Both the position numbers and the translations under genes were made by a program. Positions 1 through 5,546 of a stretch of DNA of 5,546 bases are shown piece after piece. The notes below the pieces were generated by a model. The model made no database searches. It had not been told where the DNA came from and saw only the letters and a list, made by a program, of their open reading frames with translations. This DNA is from Deltaproteobacteria bacterium ADurb.Bin026 (GTDB lineage: Bacteria; Desulfobacterota; Syntrophorhabdia; Syntrophorhabdales; Syntrophorhabdaceae): contig MWEV01000189.1 in the NCBI GenBank assembly GCA_002071245.1, positions 1-5,546 on the forward strand, in the 5' to 3' direction. How positions within the stretch are numbered: position 1 is the stretch's first letter; every line of letters starts with the position of its first letter.

Positions 1-1175
1 CCTACCTTAAAGGTAACAACAAAAACAAGGGCAAGAATCCCGAGCAACACAGGCACACCAATTACAGGCCTTGTGAGTATATGGTCAATCTTATCTGTTA
101 TGAGCACTTGACCCATTTTAAATCTTGAAATCGCTGCGCGTGTTACCTCTTCAATCCAGTCATAACGCCCCCCAACAACTGCACGAAGGGCATCATCATG
201 TTTAACAAGCAGGGCGTTAATTTCATTCCACGTGCTAACAGGCATCAGTTGCCGCATCTCTTCTGCAACCTCAAAGTCTCCTTCCATGAGTTTTATAACC
301 GTCCATTGCTCCTGATGAGGCGGAGGAACATGTCCATGCACAATCTTAGAAAGCTCATCGAATATTTCCCTGTGGTCCTCCGATATATTTGGCATCTTTG
401 GATTGAATATTATTTCATCGTTTACAAGACGAATAACCGTGTCGAGAAGTTCTTTTATGCCTTTATTTTTTGAGGCTACCATAGGGACAACAGGTATATT
501 TAGAGATTTCTGAAGCGCTTCAATGTCTATACGTATACCTTGAGAGTCTGCAACATCAATCATGTTTACACCCACAACAACCGGTGGCCCAAGTATGAGC
601 AATTCAGCAAGCAGGTATAAACTTCGCTCAAGCACAGAGGCATTTACGATCATTATGATTGCGTCCGGATGATTATGGATGATAAAATCCCTTGCAATCC
701 TCTCCTCCTCTGAAAATGGGCTGAGGCTGTATGTTCCTGGTAGATCAACTATCCTAATATCGTATTCGTCAGAGACATAAGACCCTTCCTTTTTTTCAAC
801 TGTTTTTCCAGGCCAATTACCAACATGCTGGGAAAGCCCCGTAATAACATTAAAAACGGTCGATTTACCAACATTTGGCTGTCCTGCAAGGGCAACGAGG
901 AGATTTTTCCTTTTTTTTGCCTTTTCATCTTGTGATTTATTGTGCACCTTTGTCACGAGTATCTTATGCGCTTCGCCCCTTCCAAGCGCAACACGTGTTC
1001 CTGAGGCATGGACTATAATCAACCTTCCGATATTCCTAAGAACCTTTATTTTCATACCGGAAACAATGCCCATCCCGGCAAGTCGACTTGTTAAACCCTC
1101 GCCGCCTGCAAGAGAATGGACGATGCCCTCTTCGCCTTCAGCAAGAGTTGTAATTGGTAATACATTGTTATTCAC
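1..1175 (-). CDS. feoB: FeoA-FeoB fusion: Fe(II) transporter with N-terminal FeoA domain (3' end outside window)
   Basis: This is a ferrous iron uptake protein of the inner membrane; 391 codons are visible. Residues about 5-76 form an SH3-like FeoA domain (LAEGEEGIVHSLAGG, then RLAGMGIVSGMKIKVL). A short lysine-rich linker (about 79-91) follows. The FeoB G domain comes next: G1 GQPNVGKST (98-106), switch I around GNWPGKTVE with Thr125, G3 DLPGTYS (144-150), G4 NMID (204-207) and G5-like VASKNKG (233-239). A helical GDI-like region covers about 260-355. The first membrane segment of the permease begins near 370 (RPVIGVPVLLGILALVFVV), and the rest of the channel lies beyond the left edge. In most bacteria FeoA is a separate small protein, so the fusion is notable but known in the family. 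The chosen start is GTG at 1175, with AGGA 9 bases upstream. Another in-frame GTG at 1208 lacks a ribosome site, and an in-frame stop lies just above it. Identification is firm; the exact start is fairly firm. Confidence 0.96.
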   Translation of the reverse strand, partial: MNNNVLPITTLAEGEEGIVHSLAGGEGLTSRLAGMGIVSGMKIKVLRNIGRLIIVHASGTRVALGRGEAHKILVTKVHNKSQDEKAKKRKNLLVALAGQPNVGKSTVFNVITGLSQHVGNWPGKTVEKKEGSYVSDEYDIRIVDLPGTYSLSPFSEEERIARDFIIHNHPDAIIMIVNASVLERSLYLLAELLILGPPVVVGVNMIDVADSQGIRIDIEALQKSLNIPVVPMVASKNKGIKELLDTVIRLVNDEIIFNPKMPNISEDHREIFDELSKIVHGHVPPPHQEQWTVIKLMEGDFEVAEEMRQLMPVSTWNEINALLVKHDDALRAVVGGRYDWIEEVTRAAISRFKMGQVLITDKIDHILTRPVIGVPVLLGILALVFVVTFKV

Positions 1176-1232
1176 GATTTCATTTCCTGAAAAATCACCT
1201 TTCGACACTTGAGCACAAACCAAAATTTAAAC

Positions 1233-1248
1233 TTGCATAGTATTGCAT
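1233..1248. repeat. Short direct repeat overlapping the feoAB -10 region
   Basis: TTGCAT occurs twice on the plus strand, at 1233-1238 and 1243-1248, with a 10-base period (one helical turn). The repeat overlaps the inner end of the predicted -10 and the transcript start, which is where a repressor operator would sit. It is only six bases long in AT-rich DNA, so chance is possible. Confidence 0.35.
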
Positions 1249-1275
1249 TATAAAAAAACTATTTCTGCATTTGCC
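1247..1275 (-). promoter_or_regulatory. Probable feoAB promoter
   Basis: A perfect TATAAT reads on the minus strand at 1247-1252, about 70 bases before the feoAB GTG. At 17-base spacing the -35 position (1270-1275) reads GGCAAA, which is a poor match, so the promoter may need an activator or be weak. The predicted transcript start near 1240 gives a leader of about 65 bases. This is inferred from sequence only. Confidence 0.5.
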
Positions 1276-1300
1276 TCCCGTATCAAGCAGTCAGGGGGCA
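1272..1300. repeat. Imperfect inverted repeat between ilvE and feoAB
   Basis: On the plus strand TGCCTCCC (1272-1279) can pair with AGGGGGCA (1293-1300), with one mismatch, one G-T pair and a 13-base loop. It lies in the 186-base gap after the ilvE stop and touches the -35 position of the feoAB promoter. It could help end the ilvE transcript or act as a protein-binding site. On the minus strand the T-run (after AAATGCAGAAATAG) is too far away for a classical intrinsic terminator. Confidence 0.25.
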
Positions 1301-1361
1301 GGATTCATTATAAGTTTGTTATCTTTTTACGCACCCATCGACTCAATTATGGCACAAAATG

Positions 1362-2420
1362 TTATAAAAGGATTGACATTGTCCAGCCGTATTTGTCTTT
1401 GAGTTTACCATACTGAATACCGGTTATTTCATCATAAAACTTTTGGGACAGTTCACCGATTCGACCATTGTTAACCATAATGATTTCATCTTTATGTCTT
1501 ATCTCTCCTACAGGTGAAATCACGGCAGCAGTTCCGGTACCAAATACCTCCTGGAGCGTACCTTTTTTTGAGGCATCAATGACTTCATAGATTGAAATAG
1601 GTCGCTCTTCAATTTTTATACCCCATTCCTTCGCCAGGAAAATAACAGAATCTCTCGTAATTCCCGGTAGTATGGTGCCATCCAGAGAAGGCGTTATCAG
1701 TATATCATTTATGACAAAACATATATTCATCGTCCCAACCTCTTCGATGAACTTATCTTCTATACCGTCAAGCCAAAGTACCTGTGTATATCCTTTATTT
1801 TTTGCCTCCTCAGCAGGAAAAAGGCTCGCTGCATAATTTGCCGGGGTTTTGACTTCGCCAAGACCACCCCTTGCCGCCCTTGTGTATGCCCCTGAGGTAA
1901 TAAGCTTTACTGGATTCAAACCTTCTTTGTAATAGGCGCCTACTGGTGACGTAATAACCATAAATCTATATGTATCTGAAACCTTTACACCCAAAAAATT
2001 TTCTGTAGCAAACACAAAAGGCCTAATATAAAGCGATGTCCCACTACCCCTCGGAACCCAATCGATATCAAGGGTCACGAGCGCCTTGATAACGCTCAAA
2101 AACAGCTCCTGGTCCATATATGGAATGCAAAGCCTTTTGCATGAACGGTTGTGTCGTTCATGGTATTTTTCCGGTCGGAAGATATTTATCCTGTCACCGG
2201 CATAAAATGCCTTGAGTCCTTCAAAAACCATTTGTCCATAATGGAAGCAGCACATTGCAGGTGATACGCTGATATTTCCAAACGGAATAATCTCTGGTGT
2301 CTGCCATTTATCGTCCCTGTATTCGCAACTCGCCATATGATCAGAAAACCTCTCGCCAAATTTAAGGTTTTCAAAATCAACCCCATGCCTTTTGCTCTGC
2401 AATGTCTTTTCTATCTTCAT
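1362..2420 (-). CDS. ilvE: Branched-chain amino acid aminotransferase
   Basis: This is a cytoplasmic PLP enzyme that transfers an amino group between glutamate and the 2-oxo acids of leucine, isoleucine and valine, the last step of their synthesis. The 352 residues match the longer class-IV (fold type IV) BCAT subfamily related to the eukaryotic enzymes, typically about 340-360 residues. Visible marks are FHYGQMVFEGLKAF (59-72), an SLYIRPF stretch (129-135), the PLP-lysine segment GEVKTPANYAAS with Lys191 as the predicted Schiff-base lysine, IEEVGTMN (225-232), and the phosphate-binding FGTGTAAVISPVG (293-305). All key positions are present. The ATG at 2420 has AAGGAG ten bases upstream and is the only sensible start. 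The gene lies 36 bases after the flavoprotein gene on the same strand, suggesting co-transcription. No other leu/ilv genes are in view. Confidence 0.96.
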   Translation of the reverse strand: MKIEKTLQSKRHGVDFENLKFGERFSDHMASCEYRDDKWQTPEIIPFGNISVSPAMCCFHYGQMVFEGLKAFYAGDRINIFRPEKYHERHNRSCKRLCIPYMDQELFLSVIKALVTLDIDWVPRGSGTSLYIRPFVFATENFLGVKVSDTYRFMVITSPVGAYYKEGLNPVKLITSGAYTRAARGGLGEVKTPANYAASLFPAEEAKNKGYTQVLWLDGIEDKFIEEVGTMNICFVINDILITPSLDGTILPGITRDSVIFLAKEWGIKIEERPISIYEVIDASKKGTLQEVFGTGTAAVISPVGEIRHKDEIIMVNNGRIGELSQKFYDEITGIQYGKLKDKYGWTMSILL

Positions 2421-2430
2421 TGAATGAAAA

Positions 2431-2436
2431 CTCCTT
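2431..2436 (-). promoter_or_regulatory. Ribosome binding site of ilvE
   Basis: AAGGAG reads on the minus strand 10 bases before the ATG at 2420. It is a strong Shine-Dalgarno inside the 36-base gap to the preceding gene. No separate promoter is apparent in that gap, which favours a shared transcript. Confidence 0.7.
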
Positions 2437-2456
2437 TATAATTAAGATATTATCGG

Positions 2457-3029
2457 TCATTTCGCAACCAGTTTCCTACCAGCATCATAAGCCTCTTTTA
2501 AAGCTGTAGGATGGTTAAGGATTGCACCTTTATGGTCAACGCCAATAAAGCTCAAAGTCTCATGCTCAGGGAAGCTTATGCTTCTGAAAAACGCCTTTGC
2601 AGTAGCATCGCCACACTGGATACCTATCTCCTTTTTCATACCACCCACCAATATCAGCATACCTTTCCTACCGTATTCACCGGACGGGATTGATTTCTTC
2701 AAAAGATACCTCTCACACCAGAGTGCCTGACACCTGTCAATCATAGTCTTGACCTGAGCCGACAGACCAAAGAAAAAGATAGGAGAAGCGACTATTATTC
2801 TGTCAGATGCCCTTATAGCCCTGTAAATCATCTCCATCTCGTCCTTTATAACGCAAATCCCTGTCTGTTCGCATCCACGGCAGTTTTGACAAGGTCTTAT
2901 ATTCATAGAATTGAGTCTGAATAATACGACATCATGCCCATCTTCATATATAGGTCTAAGCGCTTCACCGAGAAGAAGGTCTGAATTTCCTCCTACCCTC
3001 GGACTGCCAAGAAATGCCACAACTCTCAT
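2457..3029 (-). CDS. NADPH-dependent FMN reductase family / iron-sulfur flavoprotein (Isf-like)
   Basis: This is a flavodoxin-fold protein expected to bind FMN and carry a [4Fe-4S] cluster, acting as a small cytoplasmic electron carrier or reductase. With the start at 3029 it is 190 residues. The FMN phosphate loop is GSPRVGGNS (8-16). The compact cluster motif has Cys47, Cys50, Cys53 and Cys59 (CX2CX2CX5C), the signature of archaeal and anaerobe Isf proteins. ASPIFFFGLSAQVK (81-94) followed by MIDR is the second flavin-contact loop typical of the family. A longer reading from ATG 3053 (198 residues) has no ribosome site, whereas the ATG at 3029 has AGGGG seven bases upstream and starts exactly at the family's beta strand (MRVVAFLGSPR). 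ATG 3032 is possible, but its spacing is only 4. It lies upstream of ilvE and downstream of rubrerythrin. The physiological partner is unknown; oxygen or peroxide defence is a reasonable inference from Isf work and from the neighbouring rubrerythrin. Confidence 0.9.
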   Translation of the reverse strand: MRVVAFLGSPRVGGNSDLLLGEALRPIYEDGHDVVLFRLNSMNIRPCQNCRGCEQTGICVIKDEMEMIYRAIRASDRIIVASPIFFFGLSAQVKTMIDRCQALWCERYLLKKSIPSGEYGRKGMLILVGGMKKEIGIQCGDATAKAFFRSISFPEHETLSFIGVDHKGAILNHPTALKEAYDAGRKLVAK

Positions 3030-3036
3030 CATCTTT

Positions 3037-3041
3037 CCCCT
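3037..3041 (-). promoter_or_regulatory. Ribosome binding site that decides the flavoprotein start
   Basis: AGGGG on the minus strand lies 7 bases before ATG 3029 and 4 bases before ATG 3032. It falls inside the longer reading that begins at 3053, so the first in-frame ATG is unlikely to be the real start. Confidence 0.65.
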
Positions 3042-3233
3042 AAATACAGACATTTAAATTACGAAACAACATATAACCACAAACCTCAATTGTTCGGCGT
3101 CTTATTTTTATGTATCCGATGCCCTGTATTTTCCGTTCTATGTTCTTTGTTCAATTCCCAATACTAATCATATCAATCCACAACCAACACCGAATAACAC
3201 AACCGCTCATGTATAAACCATAAACCGCTTTTG
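3042..3233. other. Intergenic gap between rubrerythrin and flavoprotein genes
   Basis: About 190 AT-rich bases were read on both strands. No convincing hairpin plus T-run follows the rubrerythrin stop, and no strong -35/-10 pair precedes the flavoprotein gene. A weak minus-strand candidate, TTGAAC with 17-base spacing to AAATAC, is too poor to call. No coding or RNA gene was recognised. Whether the flavoprotein gene has its own promoter here is undecided. Confidence 0.5.
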
Positions 3234-3728
3234 CTATTCCACCTTATAAAATGCCGTCTTTTTTGCTCCACACACAGGACATACTTCAGGCGCTTCATTT
3301 TCTATCGTCGCCCCGCATACCTTGCATATATAATAGTCTGTCTCCTCATTTTTTCCTATATTGTCGAGTGCCTTTTTATACAACGCCGCATGCATCTTCT
3401 CAACCTCGTTGGCAATATGAAAACTCCTCAATGCAGTGTTGCTTCCCTCTGCCTTTGCGTCTTCAATCATGGCCGGATACATCTGCTTAAATTCATGCGT
3501 TTCACCTTCTATCGCCTCTTCAAGATTTTCTTTTGTTGTTCTGATACCTTTCAGTTCCTTTAAATGATTGTGCGCATGAATTGTCTCAGCCTCTGCCGCT
3601 GCCCTAAACAGCTTTGCAATCTGACTGTAGCCTTCTTCGTCAGCCTTCTTTGCAAAGGCAAGATATTTTCTGTTTGCCTGTGATTCTCCGGCAAATGCAT
3701 CTTTAAGATTGTTTTCCGTTTTATTCAT
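3234..3728 (-). CDS. rbr: Rubrerythrin (diiron peroxidase with C-terminal rubredoxin domain)
   Basis: This cytoplasmic non-haem diiron protein reduces hydrogen peroxide to water in anaerobes, receiving electrons through its rubredoxin site. From ATG 3728 it is 164 residues. The four-helix ferritin-like domain carries the expected metal ligands: Glu15 (AGESQA), Glu48 and His51 (EAETIHAH), Glu76 and Glu79 (GETHEF, followed by MYP), Glu110 and His113 (EVEKMH). The rubredoxin-like tail has CKVCG (Cys135, Cys138) and CPVCG (Cys150, Cys153), which bind one iron. The length is slightly below the classical 190 residues but usual for the short rubrerythrins. Reading upstream gives GTG 3734, but GAGG sits only about a base or two from it and seven bases from ATG 3728, so ATG 3728 is preferred. 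It ends in TAG. It is divergent from carB and upstream of the flavoprotein gene. Identification is firm. Confidence 0.96.
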   Translation of the reverse strand: MNKTENNLKDAFAGESQANRKYLAFAKKADEEGYSQIAKLFRAAAEAETIHAHNHLKELKGIRTTKENLEEAIEGETHEFKQMYPAMIEDAKAEGSNTALRSFHIANEVEKMHAALYKKALDNIGKNEETDYYICKVCGATIENEAPEVCPVCGAKKTAFYKVE

Positions 3729-3735
3729 CAACACA

Positions 3736-3740
3736 CCTCT
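3736..3740 (-). promoter_or_regulatory. Ribosome binding site of rubrerythrin
   Basis: AGAGG on the minus strand ends 7 bases before ATG 3728. It supports that ATG over the in-frame GTG at 3734, which it nearly abuts. Confidence 0.65.
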
Positions 3741-3781
3741 TGTTTTTTATGTAAACCTTTAAATTTTTGTGGTGCAAGTTA

Positions 3782-3810
3782 ATTATATAACCAAAATACA
3801 AAACAACACG
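3782..3810 (-). promoter_or_regulatory. Probable rubrerythrin promoter
   Basis: A perfect TATAAT lies on the minus strand at 3782-3787, predicting a leader of about 47 bases. At 17-base spacing the -35 position (3805-3810) reads CGTGTT, a weak match; GTGTTG fits at 16. A strong -10 with a weak -35 is also what is seen in front of feoAB. Confidence 0.5.
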
Positions 3811-3812
3811 CT

Positions 3813-3841
3813 TTGACATGAGCCATTAAACCCCGTACAAA
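3813..3841 (+). promoter_or_regulatory. Candidate distal carB promoter
   Basis: A perfect TTGACA at 3813-3818 is followed, after exactly 17 bases, by TACAAA at 3836-3841 (4 of 6 to TATAAT). Transcription from here would give a leader of about 130 bases before the carB ATG. It partly faces the rubrerythrin promoter, so the two could interfere. Confidence 0.5.
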
Positions 3842-3845
3842 CGAT

Positions 3846-3860
3846 TTAATATTATTATCA
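3846..3860. promoter_or_regulatory. Fur/PerR-like box in the rbr-carB intergenic region
   Basis: The plus strand reads TTAATATTATTATCA. By my own count it matches 12 of 15 positions of the PerR consensus TTATAATTATTATAA. In the other orientation its first half is a perfect TGATAAT, the 7-1-7 Fur half-site. It lies about 60 bases upstream of the rubrerythrin -10 and over the predicted start of the distal carB transcript. The region is very AT-rich, so a chance match is plausible. Confidence 0.3.
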
Positions 3861-3900
3861 ATTAACCCAAAATATCAAGGGAATATTTGTTTCAAAAAGC

Positions 3901-3930
3901 TTGACTCACATCATCATGCTTTGATAGTAT
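3901..3930 (+). promoter_or_regulatory. Candidate proximal carB promoter
   Basis: TTGACT (3901-3906) is followed by GATAGT at 16 bases or TAGTAT at 18 bases, each 4 of 6 to the -10 consensus. It would give a leader of about 40-45 bases. It is an alternative or an addition to the distal candidate at 3813-3841. Confidence 0.4.
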
Positions 3931-3967
3931 TCAACATTTGTAAAATAAAATCTTCAAATCCATTAGA

Positions 3968-3972
3968 AAGGA
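3968..3972 (+). promoter_or_regulatory. Ribosome binding site of carB
   Basis: AAGGA lies 6 bases before the ATG at 3979. The spacing is standard and confirms the start. Confidence 0.7.
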
Positions 3973-3978
3973 ACTTAA

Positions 3979-5546
3979 ATGAATAAGCCAAAGATTGAAG
4001 GCATAGATAAGGTTCTGATTATAGGTTCAGGTCCAATTATCATAGGACAGGCATGCGAGTTTGACTATTCAGGCACCCAAGCCTGCAAGGCACTGAGGGC
4101 AGCAGGGTATAAAATCGTTCTTGTTAATTCAAACCCCGCTACCATTATGACAGATCCAGGAATGGCAGATATAACCTATATTGAACCGTTAACAATAGAA
4201 TCTGTCGAAAAGATTATAAAAAAGGAAAGACCCCAAGGATTGCTTCCTAGCCTTGGTGGACAGACAGGGTTAAATCTCGCTGCAGCCCTGTCAAAAGCAG
4301 GTGTCCTCAAAAAATACGGTGTTCAAATCATTGGCATAAAGGCTGATGCCATTGAGCGCGGTGAAGACAGGGATGAATTTAAAAAGACCATGAAAGAACT
4401 CGGTATATCTATGCCAGAAAGCGCCCTTGCATATTCGGTTGACGAAGCCCTTAATATTGCAGACAGACTTGGTTATCCTGTGGTTATTAGGCCCGCATAT
4501 ACAATGGGTGGCACAGGAGGCGGCATCGCATTCAACAAAGAAGAATTAAAAACAATCAGCTCACGTGGTATTTCCATGAGTTTAATCGGCCAGGTACTGA
4601 TCGAAGAGGCAGTCATCGGTTGGGAAGAACTTGAACTGGAAGTAGTAAGAGATACAGATAATAACATGATTACCGTGTGTTTCATTGAAAACATCGATCC
4701 CATGGGGGTCCACACGGGCGATTCCTTCTGCTCCGCCCCCATGTTGACCATTTCTCAGGAGGTTCAACAAAGACTTCAGGAACAATCGTATCGTATCGTT
4801 GAGGCCATCCAGATAATAGGTGGAACAAACATACAGTTTGCCCATAATCCAGTAGATGGACGGATCGTTGTCATAGAAATCAATCCAAGGACATCACGTT
4901 CATCTGCCCTCGCTTCAAAGGCAACGGGATTCCCCATTGCTTTTATCTCGGCAAAACTCGCCGGTGGATACAGACTGAGCGACATCCCGTATTACAAGGG
5001 CGGTACCCTTGATCGGTATACACCATCAGGCGAATATGTAGTTATTAAGTTTGCCAGATGGGCATTCGAAAAATTCAGAGAGGCCGAAGACAAACTCGGT
5101 ACACAGATGAAGGCCGTTGGCGAAACAATGAGTATTGGAAAAACATACAAGGAGGCCTTTCAGAAGGCAATCCGTTCCCTCGAAATTAAACGATATGGAT
5201 TGGGTTTTGCAAAAAACTTCAATGATTTGCCACTTGAGGAACTAATGAGGCTGCTCAACGAGCCGTCTTCTGAGAGACAATTTATCATGTATGAGGCACT
5301 CAGAAAGGGCGCAACAGTAGATGAGTTGTTCGAAAAGACGAAGATAAAACACTGGTTCATCCAACAGATGAAAGAACTGGTTGAACTGGAAGAGGAAATC
5401 TTGAAATATAAAGACAGCACTTTGCCCGACAAACTCCTCATAAGGGCAAAAAAAGACGGTTTTTCAGATAAATACCTCGCCGAACTGTTAAACATCAACG
5501 AAACTGATGTTCGCAAAAAAAGAATCTCCCTCGGCATAACCCAGTC
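3979..5546 (+). CDS. carB: Carbamoyl phosphate synthase large subunit (3' half outside window)
   Basis: CarB makes carbamoyl phosphate from bicarbonate, glutamine-derived ammonia and two ATP, feeding pyrimidine and arginine synthesis; it works with the glutaminase subunit CarA. The 522 codons visible are about half of the usual 1,070. The N-terminal preATP-grasp opens with KVLIIGSGPIIIGQACEFDY (11-30), then VNSNPATIMTDP (49-60) and GGQTGLN (93-99). The ATP-grasp residues of the carboxyphosphate site are all present by alignment with E. coli CarB from memory: Arg131, Arg171 (IRPAYTMGGTGGG follows), Glu210, Glu217, Gln286, Glu300, Asn302 and Arg304. The oligomerisation domain starts near residue 400, and the second ATP-grasp lies past the right edge. 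One conserved stretch differs: GDSFCSAPMLTIS (248-260), where E. coli has GDSITVAPAQTL. No carA precedes it; the upstream neighbour is the divergent rubrerythrin gene. The start is firm: ATG 3979 with AAGGA six bases upstream. Confidence 0.96.
   Translation, partial: MNKPKIEGIDKVLIIGSGPIIIGQACEFDYSGTQACKALRAAGYKIVLVNSNPATIMTDPGMADITYIEPLTIESVEKIIKKERPQGLLPSLGGQTGLNLAAALSKAGVLKKYGVQIIGIKADAIERGEDRDEFKKTMKELGISMPESALAYSVDEALNIADRLGYPVVIRPAYTMGGTGGGIAFNKEELKTISSRGISMSLIGQVLIEEAVIGWEELELEVVRDTDNNMITVCFIENIDPMGVHTGDSFCSAPMLTISQEVQQRLQEQSYRIVEAIQIIGGTNIQFAHNPVDGRIVVIEINPRTSRSSALASKATGFPIAFISAKLAGGYRLSDIPYYKGGTLDRYTPSGEYVVIKFARWAFEKFREAEDKLGTQMKAVGETMSIGKTYKEAFQKAIRSLEIKRYGLGFAKNFNDLPLEELMRLLNEPSSERQFIMYEALRKGATVDELFEKTKIKHWFIQQMKELVELEEEILKYKDSTLPDKLLIRAKKDGFSDKYLAELLNINETDVRKKRISLGITQ

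Noticed and set aside
940..1212. Plus-strand open frame of 90 codons
   Set aside because: It lies opposite the FeoA domain and start of the G domain of feoAB, whose translation is unmistakable; the plus-strand product resembles nothing recognised.
1272..1300. Intrinsic terminator after ilvE
   Set aside because: The stem is imperfect with a 13-base loop and the T-run is over a dozen bases away, so it is kept only as a low-confidence inverted repeat.
1176..1361. Mobile element or genome-defence system
   Set aside because: This gap and the rest of the window show no terminal inverted repeats, transposase, integrase, CRISPR repeats or toxin-antitoxin genes; all frames are explained by housekeeping, iron and redox genes.
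3030..3053. Longer N terminus for the flavoprotein, from ATG 3053
   Set aside because: There is no ribosome site before 3053, while AGGGG lies properly spaced before ATG 3029, and the extra residues precede the family's normal N terminus.
3042..3233. Riboswitch or small RNA in the gap after rubrerythrin
   Set aside because: Only short direct repeats such as GCGGTT were seen; there is no stable stem and no recognised aptamer core.
3231..3563. Plus-strand open frames over the rubrerythrin gene
   Set aside because: They are antisense to a rubrerythrin with every metal ligand present, and the products have Cys/Phe/His-rich composition typical of shadow frames.
4473..5537. Several minus-strand open frames
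   Set aside because: They run antisense to carB, which is conserved throughout; serine-rich low-complexity products indicate shadows.

Overview
The window looks like chromosome of a moderately AT-rich, strictly or facultatively anaerobic bacterium. It encodes a ferrous-iron transporter, an iron-sulfur flavoprotein of the type common in anaerobes, and a rubrerythrin, next to two housekeeping biosynthesis genes. No phage, transposon, CRISPR, rRNA or tRNA signal was seen. Gene content and protein style would fit a deltaproteobacterial (Desulfobacterota-like) or similar anaerobic lineage, but this is an impression and not a demonstrated placement.

Layout. The minus strand carries four co-directional genes, listed in transcription order: rubrerythrin (3728 to 3234), an NADPH-dependent-FMN-reductase-like iron-sulfur flavoprotein (3029 to 2457), the branched-chain amino acid aminotransferase IlvE (2420 to 1362), and a FeoA-FeoB fusion (1175 running off the left edge). 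The flavoprotein and ilvE are only 36 bases apart and probably share a transcript. feoAB and the rubrerythrin each have their own likely -10 element (a perfect TATAAT in both). The plus strand carries carB, the carbamoyl phosphate synthase large subunit, starting at 3979 and running off the right edge. It is divergent from the rubrerythrin across a 250-base AT-rich intergenic region that contains promoters and a Fur-family-like box.

How it fits together. Rubrerythrin removes peroxide, the flavoprotein is a likely electron carrier or reductase, and FeoAB imports Fe(II). Together they form a loose iron and oxidative-stress group typical of anaerobes. ilvE and carB are ordinary biosynthesis genes interspersed with them. 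Both edge genes, feoAB and carB, are truncated by the window and show no sign of being broken.

Nothing here amounts to a new system. The points most worth a second look are the fused FeoA-FeoB, the CarB with non-standard residues in a normally conserved stretch and no carA directly upstream, and the possible shared or Fur-like regulatory sites in front of feoAB and rubrerythrin.
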